A DNA stretch of 64,000 nt from Microbacterium sp. p3-SID336 (GTDB lineage Bacteria; Actinomycetota; Actinomycetes; Actinomycetales; Microbacteriaceae). Location: positions 10,212 to 74,211 of the forward strand of contig NZ_JALXPE010000011.1 in the NCBI RefSeq assembly GCF_025143365.1. The letters are read 5' to 3'. Under the pieces are notes generated by a model. The model was not told the origin of the DNA. It was given only the letters and a program-made list of their open reading frames with translations, and ran no database searches. Shown one piece after another: positions 43,146 to 51,791 of the stretch. A program made the position numbers and the translations under genes. The first letter of the stretch is position 1. Every line of letters begins with the position of its first letter.

Positions 43146-43730
43146 ATGACGCCGTCACCGAATCCCCCGAGGCACGACCGCGAGAGCGTCGCGCTGACGG
43201 CCCTCGCCCTGCTCGACGAGGTGGGGCTCGCCGACCTCTCCATGCGCCGCATCGCCGGTCGGCTCGATGTGCAGCCGAGCGCGCTCTACTGGCACTTCGC
43301 CAGCAAGCAGGAGCTGCTCGCCGATCTCGCCGACCGCATCACCGCCGCTGTTCCGAACTCGTCACCCAGCGTGCTGTCGACGGCCCGGGGTGTCCGCGAC
43401 GCCCTCTTCGCCCACCGCGACGGCGCGGAGCTCGTGCTCAGCACGTACGCGCTCCAGCTCGGCTCTTCCCACGCCCAGGAAGCCCTCGCGACCGCCCTGC
43501 GCGTCGAGGGCGCTGGCGACCCGGAGGACCGCGCCGTCGCACTCCTCCACTTCATCCTCGGTCACGCCACGCTCGTGCAGCAGCGCATGCACGCCGACAG
43601 CCACGGCGCCCTGCCCGCCACGGAGACGGTGGACGTCACCGCCGGACTCGATCGGGTGTTCGACCTCGGCGTCGCCGCGCTCGCCGGCGCCCTCAGCGCG
43701 TCGGCGCCTCCGCGGCGTGCCCGAGCCTGA
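43146..43730 (+). CDS. bioQ: TetR family regulator, BioQ-like
   Basis: A 194-residue repressor with an N-terminal TetR helix-turn-helix (LSMRRIAGRLDVQPSALYWHFASKQELL, about 31-58) and an all-helical ligand domain. The operators next to it fit the biotin repressor BioQ, and it is divergent from ECF transporter genes, so control of biotin uptake is the best hypothesis; the symbol is provisional. ATG 43146 with TATAGT 6 bases upstream suggests a leaderless mRNA. Its 3' end overlaps the convergent MFS gene by 38 bases. Confidence 0.8.
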   Translation: MTPSPNPPRHDRESVALTALALLDEVGLADLSMRRIAGRLDVQPSALYWHFASKQELLADLADRITAAVPNSSPSVLSTARGVRDALFAHRDGAELVLSTYALQLGSSHAQEALATALRVEGAGDPEDRAVALLHFILGHATLVQQRMHADSHGALPATETVDVTAGLDRVFDLGVAALAGALSASAPPRRARA

Positions 43731-45063
43731 GTCCCGGGACCAGCGCGAACAGCACGAGCCCCGCACAGAAGGCGAACACCACGCCGACCGCCCCCGGGTC
43801 GCCGCCGAGCGTCGCGACCCCGAGCCCCGCGAGAGCGATCGCCACCGCGGAGCCCGTCGCATCCGAGATCGACAGGGCGGACGAGTTGAATCCCTGATTG
43901 CTCTCGGTGGAGTAGGCCAGGGTCAGCACCGTGAGCCGGGGGTACAGCAGTCCCATGCCCCCGCCCGCGAACGCCCAGCCGAGGATCACCACGAGCGGCG
44001 ACACGTCGAACAGCGCCGCCGACAGCACGCAGAGCATCGCGATGAGCAGCCCGCTGAGCCCGATCACGGTGATGCGCCGGTTGCCCAGACGTTCGCCGTA
44101 GCGGCCCTGCACAGCGGAGGCGCCGGCCCACGCGAGAGCCGCGAGCATCAGCGCCACCCCGGCCCACGTCGCCGTGAACGCGTACTTCCGCATGAGCAGG
44201 TACGGGATGTAGGCCTCGGCGGCGAAGAAGGCTCCGGCTGCGACACCGCGCATGAGCACCACGCTCGGCAACCCGACGCCGGCGCGGAGCGTGCGCCGTG
44301 GAAGCAGCGGCAGCACGGCGACCCCGATCGCGAGCGCGGCGCCGAGCGCCAGCGGCCAGCCGATCCGCGGGTCGAGGTCCGCGGAGAAGCCGATCACGAC
44401 CGCAAGCACCGCGACGACCACGGCCAGCACCAGCCGCACGACCAGCGCACGCCGGTCCTGTGGCTCTCCGCGCCCCAGGTCCACGCCGCGCAGACGCACC
44501 GCGATCATCAGGAAGGCCGCCGCCGTCAGCACCGCGACACCCAGGAACGCCCATCGCCAGTCAAGGTACTCCGCCACGGCTCCGGCCAGGAACGGGCCCA
44601 CCATCGAGGGCACGACCCAGGCCGCCGCGAACGCCGCGAAGACCCGCCCGTGCAGGTGAGCCGGGTACAGTCGCGCCACCACGACGTACAGCGCGACGGT
44701 CTGGCCGCCGGTGCCGAGCCCCTGCACGAGCCGCCCGACCAGGAACTGGTGCATGGTCGTGGCGAAGCCCGAGATCAGCAGGCCGATGATGAACAGGGTG
44801 ACGGCGACGTACAGCGCTCCCCGCGGGCCCCGTGCATCCGACCAGGCTCCCGTCGCGACCATGCCGATCACGCTGGTCGCGAGCGTTCCCGCGAACGCCA
44901 CGGCGTAGAGGGAGTCGCCGTTCAAGGCGTCGCTGACGATCGGCATCACGGTCGTGACCGCCAGCGCCTCGATCGCCGCGAGGAAGATGAGGGCCACCGC
45001 CCCCAGCGTCACCCAGATGCGGGCGCCGTCCCAGATCGACGCGACCGGAGCGGTGCCGCTCAT
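43693..45063 (-). CDS. MFS transporter (14-helix drug efflux type)
   Basis: A 456-residue major facilitator protein with about 13-14 hydrophobic segments. The start LGAVALIFLAAIEALAVTTVMP with TVMPIVSDAL matches motif D1, and GRLVQGLGTGGQTVALYVV is motif C-like of drug:H+ antiporters. Substrate unknown. ATG 45063 overlaps the stop of the upstream aminotransferase gene (ATGA), so the two are coupled and the substrate may relate to that enzyme. The last 38 bases overlap the TetR gene on the other strand. Confidence 0.88.
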   Translation of the reverse strand: MSGTAPVASIWDGARIWVTLGAVALIFLAAIEALAVTTVMPIVSDALNGDSLYAVAFAGTLATSVIGMVATGAWSDARGPRGALYVAVTLFIIGLLISGFATTMHQFLVGRLVQGLGTGGQTVALYVVVARLYPAHLHGRVFAAFAAAWVVPSMVGPFLAGAVAEYLDWRWAFLGVAVLTAAAFLMIAVRLRGVDLGRGEPQDRRALVVRLVLAVVVAVLAVVIGFSADLDPRIGWPLALGAALAIGVAVLPLLPRRTLRAGVGLPSVVLMRGVAAGAFFAAEAYIPYLLMRKYAFTATWAGVALMLAALAWAGASAVQGRYGERLGNRRITVIGLSGLLIAMLCVLSAALFDVSPLVVILGWAFAGGGMGLLYPRLTVLTLAYSTESNQGFNSSALSISDATGSAVAIALAGLGVATLGGDPGAVGVVFAFCAGLVLFALVPGLRLGHAAEAPTR

Positions 45064-46214
45064 CGCTCCACGAGCGCGGCGATGCGGGTGATGGCCTCGG
45101 TGAGGATCTCCGGGCTGGTGCCGAAGTTGAGGCGGACGTGTCCGGCACCCTCCGCCCCGAACGCCGGCCCGAAGTGCAGAGCCACCTTCGCGTCCCGGAG
45201 GATCCGCCGCGCGGGGTCGTCGCCCCAGCCGAGCGCCGTGAGGTCGACCCAGGCGAGATACCCCGCGTCGGGGATCCGATAGCGGGCGGCGGGCAGATGG
45301 CGCGCGAGCAGGTCCTCCAGCAGCACGCGGTTCTCGTCGAGCGTGTGCAGGAGACCGTCGAGCCAGGCGTCGCTCTCCTCCGAGAACGCGGCGACGGCAG
45401 CGAGCAGACCGAACTGCCCCGTGCGCCACTCCACCTCGACGGGGAGCGACCGCACGAGGGCGCTGGTCTCCTCCGCCGCCGTGACCATCAGGGCGCACTT
45501 GAGTCCCGCGAGGTTGAACGCCTTGCTCGCGCTGACCACGGCGTATCCCACGCGGGCGGCTTCCTCGCTCACATCGAGGAACGGCGTGAAGCCCGTGCCG
45601 GGCTGGGCGAGCGGCGCGTGGATCTCGTCCGACACCACGGCAGCGCCGAACTCCTCGGCCAGTGCGGCCAGCGCGGCGAGGGTGTCCCGGTCGTGCACGG
45701 TCCCTGTCGGGTTGTGCGGGTTGCACAGGAGGATGGCCGTCGCGCCGTCCTCGAACGCGGCGCGGATCCCGTCGAGGTCGAGCTCCCACCGCGTCCCGGT
45801 GTCGCGCAGCGGCACACGTTCCAGCTCGGCACCCGCCTCGGCGACCAGGTCGTAGAAGGGCGGATAGACCGGCGGCGTCACGATGACGCGCTCCCCCGGC
45901 TGCGTGACGCGACGGAGGATCTCGACGATGCCCATGCTCACGTCCGCCGTGCTGCGCATCCGTGCCGGGTCGGGTCTCCAACCGAAGCGGCGCTCCGCGA
46001 AACCGGCGTACGAATCCGCCAGCGGTGTCCGCGAGGCGATGTACCCGGTGTCTCCGAGCTCCAGGGCGCGCTGGAGAGCAGCGGTGACAGGCGGGGCGAG
46101 CGGGAAGTCCATCTCCGCCACGAAGAGGGGCAGCACGTCCGACGGGTACTCCCGCCATTTCTCGCTGGTGCGCTCACGCAGCTCCGACAGCGGCAGCGCC
46201 TTGACCGACAGCAT
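45060..46214 (-). CDS. MalY/PatB-type aminotransferase (cystathionine beta-lyase-like)
   Basis: PLP enzyme, 384 residues, fold type I. Marks: LFVAEMDFPLAPPV, TPPVYPPFYDLV, LCNPHNPTGTVHD, SDEIHAPLAQPG and the Schiff-base Lys in VSASKAFNLAGLKCA, typical of C-S lyases that split cystathionine or related compounds to homocysteine, ammonia and pyruvate. Ribosome site GGAGGA precedes ATG 46214. It is separated from the suf operon by a terminator. Coupled to an MFS gene. Confidence 0.88.
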   Translation of the reverse strand: MLSVKALPLSELRERTSEKWREYPSDVLPLFVAEMDFPLAPPVTAALQRALELGDTGYIASRTPLADSYAGFAERRFGWRPDPARMRSTADVSMGIVEILRRVTQPGERVIVTPPVYPPFYDLVAEAGAELERVPLRDTGTRWELDLDGIRAAFEDGATAILLCNPHNPTGTVHDRDTLAALAALAEEFGAAVVSDEIHAPLAQPGTGFTPFLDVSEEAARVGYAVVSASKAFNLAGLKCALMVTAAEETSALVRSLPVEVEWRTGQFGLLAAVAAFSEESDAWLDGLLHTLDENRVLLEDLLARHLPAARYRIPDAGYLAWVDLTALGWGDDPARRILRDAKVALHFGPAFGAEGAGHVRLNFGTSPEILTEAITRIAALVER

Positions 46215-46256
46215 TCGTCCTCCCGGGATTCTCTCTCCGCGCCGATGCGGAGACGT

Positions 46257-46287
46257 CGAAGCGGGCGTGCCCGGCACGCCCGCTTCG
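46257..46287 (-). terminator. Terminator after sufT
   Basis: CGAAGCGGGCGTGCC (46257-46271) pairs with GGCACGCCCGCTTCG (46273-46287), 15-bp perfect stem with almost no loop. It closes the suf operon. Confidence 0.82.
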
Positions 46288-46312
46288 TCTCATGATCAGG
46301 TGATCGGAGCGC

Positions 46313-46642
46313 TCAGATCGCGAAGCCGAGCGCGCGCATCATGTCGCGCCCGTCGTCCGTGATCCGCTCCGGGCCCCACGGCGGCATCCAGACCCAGTTG
46401 ATCCGGAACCGATCGACCACGTTGTCCAGCGCCTGCGCGGTCTGGTCCTCGAGCACGTCGGTCAGGGGGCAGCCCGCGCTGGTCAGCGTCATGTGGATCA
46501 CGAGAGCGTCGTTCTCGTCATCCCAGGCGAGGTCGTAGATGAGGCCGAGGTCGACGACGTTGATCCCGAGCTCCGGGTCCATCACGTCCTTGAGCGCCTC
46601 GGTGACCGCGTCGTACTTCTCGTCCGTCAGGGTCGCTGTCAT
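46313..46642 (-). CDS. sufT: MIP18/PaaD-like iron-sulfur assembly protein
   Basis: A 109-residue DUF59 protein: VTEALKDVMDPELGINVVDLGLIYDL, MTLTSAGCPLTDVLEDQ (conserved Cys near 60) and WMPPWGPERITDDGR. SufT-type proteins aid maturation of Fe-S proteins. It starts 10 bases after the sufC stop. TAGGCT (46650-46655), overlapping the sufC stop and 7 bases before ATG, could give it its own leaderless transcript. Confidence 0.92.
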   Translation of the reverse strand: MTATLTDEKYDAVTEALKDVMDPELGINVVDLGLIYDLAWDDENDALVIHMTLTSAGCPLTDVLEDQTAQALDNVVDRFRINWVWMPPWGPERITDDGRDMMRALGFAI

Positions 46643-46649
46643 ACGGCTC

Positions 46650-46655
46650 AGCCTA
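46650..46655 (-). promoter_or_regulatory. -10 hexamer of sufT, leaderless
   Basis: TAGGCT on the minus strand, 7 bases before ATG 46642, overlapping the sufC stop codon. Confidence 0.4.
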
Positions 46656-47423
46656 CGCCTCGATCGGGGCGCTGGGGTCGAGGAACCGGTCGTAGCCCTC
46701 GTTCTCCAGCCGGTCGGCGAGCTCCGGTCCGCCCTCTTCCACGATCTTGCCCGCGACCACCACGTGCACGTAGTCGGGCCGGATGTAGCGGAGGATGCGC
46801 GTGTAGTGCGTGATCAGCAGCACGCCGAGACCGGTCGACTCCTTGGCGCGGTTCACGCCCTCCGAGACGATCTTCAGCGCGTCCACGTCGAGGCCGGAGT
46901 CGGTCTCGTCGAGCACGGCGAACTTCGGCTTCAGCACCTCGAGCTGCAGGATCTCGTGGCGCTTCTTCTCCCCGCCCGAGAAGCCCTCGTTGACGTTGCG
47001 CTGCGCGAACTTCGGGTCCATGCGCAGGTTCGCCATGGACTCCTTGACGTCCTTGGTCCACTGGCGGATCGACGGAGCCTCGCCGTCGAGCGCGGTCTTC
47101 GCGGTGCGCAGGAAGTTCGTCACCGTCACGCCGGGGATCTCCACCGGGTACTGCATGGCGAGGAACAGACCGGCGCGGGCACGCTCGTCCACGCTCATGG
47201 CCAGCACGTCCTCGCCGTCGAACGTGATGGAGCCGGAGGTCACCGTGTACTTCGGGTGCCCGGCGATCGTGTAGGCCAGGGTGGACTTGCCGGAGCCGTT
47301 GGGGCCCATGATGGCGTGCGTCTCACCGGTGTTCATGGTGAGGGTGATTCCGTTGAGGATCGGGGTGGTCCCCGCCTCGGTCTCGACCGTCACGTGCAGG
47401 TCGCGGATCTCGAGAACAGACAT
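46653..47423 (-). CDS. sufC: Fe-S cluster assembly ATPase SufC
   Basis: ABC-type ATPase of the SufBCD scaffold, 256 residues. Walker A MGPNGSGKST, signature FSGGEKKRHEILQL, Walker B FAVLDETDSGLDVDALK and LITHYTRIL. VEIPGVTVTNFLRTAK is typical of the SufC insert contacting SufB/SufD. Directly downstream of the Rieske-type gene (3-base gap). Confidence 0.96.
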   Translation of the reverse strand: MSVLEIRDLHVTVETEAGTTPILNGITLTMNTGETHAIMGPNGSGKSTLAYTIAGHPKYTVTSGSITFDGEDVLAMSVDERARAGLFLAMQYPVEIPGVTVTNFLRTAKTALDGEAPSIRQWTKDVKESMANLRMDPKFAQRNVNEGFSGGEKKRHEILQLEVLKPKFAVLDETDSGLDVDALKIVSEGVNRAKESTGLGVLLITHYTRILRYIRPDYVHVVVAGKIVEEGGPELADRLENEGYDRFLDPSAPIEA

Positions 47424-47426
47424 TCT

Positions 47427-47753
47427 TCAGACTTCCTTCGTCACAGCAGGATCGATGAGCACGTCGTCGCCGTCGATCTCGACGACATAGACAGGGACGG
47501 GCTCGTAAGCAGGGAGGTTCTGGGGCTTGCCGGTGATCAGGGAGAAGGCCGAGCCATGCGCCCAGCACTCCACCGTGTCACCTTCCACGAAGCCCTCGGA
47601 CAGCGAGATGTCGCCGTGTGTGCAGGTGTCGCCGATGGCGTGGATCACGCCTTCGCCGTCCTTGATGACCGTGATGGGCACGCCGCTCGGCTCGACGCGG
47701 AGCGGGGTGTCCTGCTCCAGGTCGGAGACCGCGCAGACGCGCTCGGCGGTCAC
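47427..47753 (-). CDS. Rieske-type [2Fe-2S] ferredoxin in suf operon
   Basis: A 108-residue protein with a Rieske cluster motif: CTHGD (Cys and His) and CWAHGS (CxxH) about 18 residues later, like the ferredoxin subunits of non-haem dioxygenases. Encoded between sufD and sufC, as in several Actinobacteria. It may donate electrons for cluster assembly or be a marker client. GTG 47753 overlaps the sufD stop by 4 bases (GTGA). Confidence 0.92.
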   Translation of the reverse strand: MTAERVCAVSDLEQDTPLRVEPSGVPITVIKDGEGVIHAIGDTCTHGDISLSEGFVEGDTVECWAHGSAFSLITGKPQNLPAYEPVPVYVVEIDGDDVLIDPAVTKEV

Positions 47754-48955
47754 GCGTCCACCTCGGCGAGCTCGGCCTCGATGGCGGCGAGCAGCTCGGC
47801 CTCCAGGTCCGGGATGCCGAGTCGCAGCACGATGTCGGTGAGGAAGCCGAGCACGACCAGCCGGCGGGCCTCGTCCTCCGGGATGCCGCGTGCCTGCAGG
47901 TAGAACAGCTGCTCGTCGTCGAAGCGTCCGGTGGCGCTCGCGTGCCCGGCGCCCACGATGTCGCCCGTCTCGATCTCCAGGTTCGGGATCGAGTCGGCGC
48001 GTGCACCCTCGGTGAGCACCAGGTTGCGGTTGGCCTCGTACGAGTCCGTGCCCGTGGCCTCTGCGCCGATCAGCACGTCGCCGATCCACACGCTGTGTGC
48101 GCTCTCGCCCTGCAGTGCCCCCTTGTACAGCACGTCGCCCGTGGTGTGCGGGCCCTTGTGGTGCAGGTAGACCTGGCTCTCCAGGTGCTGCCCGGAGTCG
48201 GCGTAGGACAGCCCATAGAGGTAGCCCTCGGAACCTGCGCCCGCGAGCTCGACGCTCGGGTTCACGCGCACCAGGCCGCCGCCGAAGCTGACCACGAAGT
48301 GCTTGAGGGTGGCGTCGGCGCCGACGCGGGCCTGGTGGGCGGCGGCGTGGATCGCGTCGTCCTCCCACTGCTGCACGCTGACGACCGTGAGCTTCGCGCC
48401 GTCGCGCACGATGATCTCGACGTTCTGGGCGTATTGGGTGGAGCCCTTGTGCTGCAGCACGACCGTGGCCACGCTGTGCTCGAGCGCCTCGATCACGATG
48501 TGCGCGTCGGCGCGGCGGTCGGCACCCGTGCCCGTGATGTCGAGGAACACCGGTTCGGCGACCTCCTCCTCACGCGGGATGCGGACGTGCAGGGCCTCGG
48601 CGGCCCCCTGCCACGCGACGGCCGCCGTGATGTCCTCGGCGAGGAAGACCTCACCGCGCGGTGCCGCCCCCGCCGCGAGCGGGGCCGCCTGGTACTGCGC
48701 CCCGGTGCGGAAGACGTACTCCACGCCGTCGCCCGTGGCCGCCGTCTCGAAGAGGGGCTTGAGCGTCGCGATCGGGGTGTGCTTCCAGTTGACCTCGCGC
48801 CCGCTGGGGGTGCCGAAGTCGTCCGGGTCGAACGAGTGCGGCCGCTCGGAGCGGGTCTGCACCGGGACGAAACCGGCGTCCGCCACCTGGGCGGCCGGGT
48901 CGATGTGCGCGTTCGTGTGCTGCGCCTCGCTGGGCGCCGTCGTCGAGGCCGCCAT
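47750..48955 (-). CDS. sufD: Fe-S cluster assembly protein SufD
   Basis: Scaffold partner of SufB, 401 residues; right-handed beta-helix core with GDVLYKGALQGESAHSVWIGDVLI and the C-terminal ASATGRFDDEQLFYLQARGIPEDEARRLVVLGFL typical of SufB/SufD. Starts directly after the sufB stop (no gap) and overlaps the Rieske gene. Confidence 0.96.
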   Translation of the reverse strand: MAASTTAPSEAQHTNAHIDPAAQVADAGFVPVQTRSERPHSFDPDDFGTPSGREVNWKHTPIATLKPLFETAATGDGVEYVFRTGAQYQAAPLAAGAAPRGEVFLAEDITAAVAWQGAAEALHVRIPREEEVAEPVFLDITGTGADRRADAHIVIEALEHSVATVVLQHKGSTQYAQNVEIIVRDGAKLTVVSVQQWEDDAIHAAAHQARVGADATLKHFVVSFGGGLVRVNPSVELAGAGSEGYLYGLSYADSGQHLESQVYLHHKGPHTTGDVLYKGALQGESAHSVWIGDVLIGAEATGTDSYEANRNLVLTEGARADSIPNLEIETGDIVGAGHASATGRFDDEQLFYLQARGIPEDEARRLVVLGFLTDIVLRLGIPDLEAELLAAIEAELAEVDA

Positions 48956-50374
48956 TTAGCCGACCGATCCTTCCATGCCCATCTCGATGAGCTTGTTCAG
49001 TTCCATCGCGTACTCCATCGGCAGCTCGCGCGCGATCGGCTCGATGAAGCCGCGCACGATCATCGCCATCGCCTCGTCCTCGGGCATGCCGCGGGACTGC
49101 AGGTAGAAGAGCTGCTCCTCGCTGACCTTGGAGACCGTGGCCTCGTGGCCGAGCTGCACGTCATCGACACGGATGTCGATCGCCGGGTAGGTGTCGGAGC
49201 GCGACTTGGTGTCGACGAGGAGCGCGTCGCAGCGCACGGTGTTCGCGGAGTGGTGCGCAGCGGCGTCCACGCGCACCTCGCCGCGGTAGCCCGCACGGCC
49301 GCCGCCGCGGGCGATCGACTTGGAGACGATCGACGACTGCGTGTACGGCGCCATGTGGATCATCTTCGCGCCGGCGTCCTGGTGCTGACCGGGACCGGCG
49401 AAAGCGACGGAGAGCGTCTCGCCCTTGGCGTGCTCGCCCATCAGGTAGATCGACGGGTACTTCATCGTCACCTTGGAGCCGATGTTGCCGTCGACCCATT
49501 CCATGGTCGCGCCCTCGTGCGCCACGGCACGCTTGGTGACCAGGTTGTAGACGTTGTTCGACCAGTTCTGGATCGTCGTGTAGCGCACGCGGGCGTTCTT
49601 CTTCACGATGATCTCGACGACGGCCGAGTGCAGGGAGTCCGACTTGTAGATCGGGGCCGTGCAGCCCTCGATGTAGTGGACGTAGCTGTCCTCGTCGGCG
49701 ATGATCAGGGTCCGCTCGAACTGGCCCATGTTCTCGGTGTTGATGCGGAAGTACGCCTGCAGCGGGATCTCGACGTGCACGCCCTTCGGCACGTACACGA
49801 ACGAGCCGCCCGACCAGACGGCCGTGTTCAGCGCGGCGAACTTGTTGTCGCCGGCGGGGATGACCGTGCCGAAGTACTCCTCGAAGAACTCGGGGTGCTC
49901 GCGCAGCGCCGTGTCGGTGTCCATGAAGATGACGCCCTGCGCCTCCAGGTCCTCGCGGATCTGGTGGTAGACGACCTCGGACTCGTACTGTGCCGCGACA
50001 CCGGCGACCAGGCGCTGGCGCTCGGCCTCGGGGATGCCCAGACGCTCGTACGTCTCGCGGATCTCCTCGGGGAGATCCTCCCAGCTCTGCGCCTGCTTCT
50101 CGGTGGAGCGGACGAAGTACTTGATGTTGTCGAAGTCGATGTCGCTGAGGTCGGCGCCCCACGTCGGCATCGGCTTGCGGCCGAAGAGCTGGTAGCCCTT
50201 GAGGCGGGTCTTGAGCATCCACTCCGGCTCGTTCTTCAGAGCCGAGATGCCGCGGACGACCTCTTCGGAGATGCCACGTTTCGCCACCGCTCCCGCGGCG
50301 TCCTCATCGTGCCAGCCGAACTCGTACACCCCCAGACCGTCGAGCTCCGGGCGGTCGATCAGCACATCCGACAT
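48956..50374 (-). CDS. sufB: Fe-S cluster assembly protein SufB
   Basis: First gene of the suf operon, 472 residues. SufB marks: [49 protein letters not shown], and the C-terminal [21 protein letters not shown]. Ribosome site GAGGAG before ATG 50374. Adjacent genes do not include sufS, sufU or the SufR repressor, so sulfur donation and control must come from elsewhere. Confidence 0.96.
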   Translation of the reverse strand: MSDVLIDRPELDGLGVYEFGWHDEDAAGAVAKRGISEEVVRGISALKNEPEWMLKTRLKGYQLFGRKPMPTWGADLSDIDFDNIKYFVRSTEKQAQSWEDLPEEIRETYERLGIPEAERQRLVAGVAAQYESEVVYHQIREDLEAQGVIFMDTDTALREHPEFFEEYFGTVIPAGDNKFAALNTAVWSGGSFVYVPKGVHVEIPLQAYFRINTENMGQFERTLIIADEDSYVHYIEGCTAPIYKSDSLHSAVVEIIVKKNARVRYTTIQNWSNNVYNLVTKRAVAHEGATMEWVDGNIGSKVTMKYPSIYLMGEHAKGETLSVAFAGPGQHQDAGAKMIHMAPYTQSSIVSKSIARGGGRAGYRGEVRVDAAAHHSANTVRCDALLVDTKSRSDTYPAIDIRVDDVQLGHEATVSKVSEEQLFYLQSRGMPEDEAMAMIVRGFIEPIARELPMEYAMELNKLIEMGMEGSVG

Positions 50375-50494
50375 GCAACACTCTCCTCACAGGTCCCAAA
50401 CGGTGTCATCCGCCCCGACACACCTGATCCCCGTCGAGTCTGCGGGAGCGGGGTGCCGTTGGTGGGCCCTCATCACTGGCGCTTCCATCGCGCC

Positions 50495-50500
50495 TAAACT
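50495..50500 (+). promoter_or_regulatory. -10 hexamer TAAACT upstream of ctaA and mini-ORF
   Basis: TAAACT, 7 bases before ATG 50508 of an 18-codon frame, about 107 bases before ctaA. Same leaderless geometry as many genes here. Confidence 0.45.
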
Positions 50501-50507
50501 GTTGACG

Positions 50508-50564
50508 ATGCTTCAGCGCGGTCAGCGCTCATCGCAACAATCCGATTCTACAGGTTTCGCCTGA
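50508..50564 (+). CDS. Leaderless 18-codon mini-ORF upstream of ctaA
   Basis: Frame ATG to TGA encoding MLQRGQRSSQQSDSTGFA. It is rich in Gln and Ser with no proline, unlike the long shadow frames of the window. TAAACT lies exactly 7 bases before its ATG. It could be a regulatory upstream ORF of ctaA (starting 42 bases after its stop) or a chance frame. No family is recognised. Confidence 0.35.
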   Translation: MLQRGQRSSQQSDSTGFA

Positions 50565-50606
50565 CGGACGGGCCGTGCGCCACGTCTTCGGCGGGCCGGA
50601 GGACTT

Positions 50607-51725
50607 ATGCCCGAGACCACGATCCCCGCCGCTCCGATCACGCGGGCGACACCGGTTGCACGCACGGCGGGATGGGGTCGCGCTCTGACGGTCTTCGCCT
50701 GGCTGTCGTTCCTCAGCGAGACGATCATCATCGGCACCGGTGGCGCCGTGCGCCTCACGGGCTCCGGCCTCGGATGCACCGAGTGGCCGCTGTGCACGCC
50801 CGAGTCGCTCGTCCCGATCCTCGAAGTCCAGGGGGTCCACGGGCTCATCGAGTTCGGCAACCGCCTGATGACCGGGGTGGTCGGCATCATCGCCCTGGTC
50901 GTCGTCCTCCTGGTGCTGCACACCATCAGCGGCAGGAAGGCCCTCATCACGGCGCTCTGGTATGCGCTCGGCGGCATCGTCGGCGCGGCCGTGGCGTTCG
51001 CCGTGGCCTCCCCCTTCCACATCCCCGCCTCCCCGATCGCGATCGGCGTGCTGCTGCTCGCTGTGATCGCGGCCGCCGTGCACTCCGTGCGCACCACCCC
51101 GGCCCGCCGTGACCTGGTGCTCCTCGCGTGGATCGTGCTCGTGGGCGTCGTGGCGCAGGCCCTGGTCGGCGGCATCACGGTCCTGACCGGACTGAACCCG
51201 TTCATCGTGGGCTTCCACTACACGTCGTCGCTGCTGCTGGTGTGCGTCACCGCCGCATTCCTCGTGCGCCTGTCTGCGACTCCCGGTCCGCGAGAGCGCG
51301 CCGTGCCCGCCTGGTTCGCCGCGCTCACCCATGTCACGGGTCTGGCTCTCGCGGTGACCATCCTCTTCGGTGTGCTGACCACGGGCTCCGGTCCGCACTC
51401 GGGCGACGCGGACGTGCTGCGTCACGGGTTCGACGCGACCGTGCTCGCACACGTGCACTCCTGGCCCGGATACGTGCTCGCGGCGCTCGTCCTCGTGCTG
51501 ACGGTGTCGGCGTGGATCCTCCGGCTCGAGCCGCGGCGGTGGCTGCTGGTGCTGGTGATCGCGATCCTCGTGCAGGTGGGGGTCGGCGTCTGGCAGGCCA
51601 GGGAGGGACTGCCGCCGATCCTCGTCGGCATCCACATGGTCCTCGCCTCCCTGTCGGCCGCCGCCTACACGGTCGTCGTCCTGCACCTGAAGCGGACCGC
51701 GGTCACCGCCGACAGCCCCCGCTGA
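50607..51725 (+). CDS. ctaA: Heme A synthase (COX15/CtaA)
   Basis: Converts heme O to heme A for cytochrome aa3 oxidase. A 372-residue membrane protein with about eight helices; the conserved loop VRLTGSGLGCTEWPLCTPES holds the cysteine pair, and histidines lie in VHGLIEFGNR, FHYTSS, VLAHVHSW and VGIHMV. The ribosome site GGAGGA lies just before ATG 50607. ctaB, giving heme O, is about 0.6 kb away on the other strand; SURF1 is at 34.5 kb. Confidence 0.95.
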   Translation: MPETTIPAAPITRATPVARTAGWGRALTVFAWLSFLSETIIIGTGGAVRLTGSGLGCTEWPLCTPESLVPILEVQGVHGLIEFGNRLMTGVVGIIALVVVLLVLHTISGRKALITALWYALGGIVGAAVAFAVASPFHIPASPIAIGVLLLAVIAAAVHSVRTTPARRDLVLLAWIVLVGVVAQALVGGITVLTGLNPFIVGFHYTSSLLLVCVTAAFLVRLSATPGPRERAVPAWFAALTHVTGLALAVTILFGVLTTGSGPHSGDADVLRHGFDATVLAHVHSWPGYVLAALVLVLTVSAWILRLEPRRWLLVLVIAILVQVGVGVWQAREGLPPILVGIHMVLASLSAAAYTVVVLHLKRTAVTADSPR

Positions 51726-51791
51726 GGGCGCACAGACGATGCATAGCGCCCGCACCGGGCGCTCATCACCGGGTCGGCCAGGGTGGGCGGC

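Noticed and set aside
45060..46214. SufS cysteine desulfurase
   Set aside because: The PLP enzyme next to the suf operon has the MalY/PatB pattern (SASKAFNLAGLKCA) and not the SufS pattern, and a terminator separates it from suf.
47942..50497. Open frame of 851 codons on the plus strand opposite sufD/sufB
   Set aside because: Antisense shadow with low-complexity Arg/Val/Leu/Asp content; sufB and sufD on the other strand are unmistakable.
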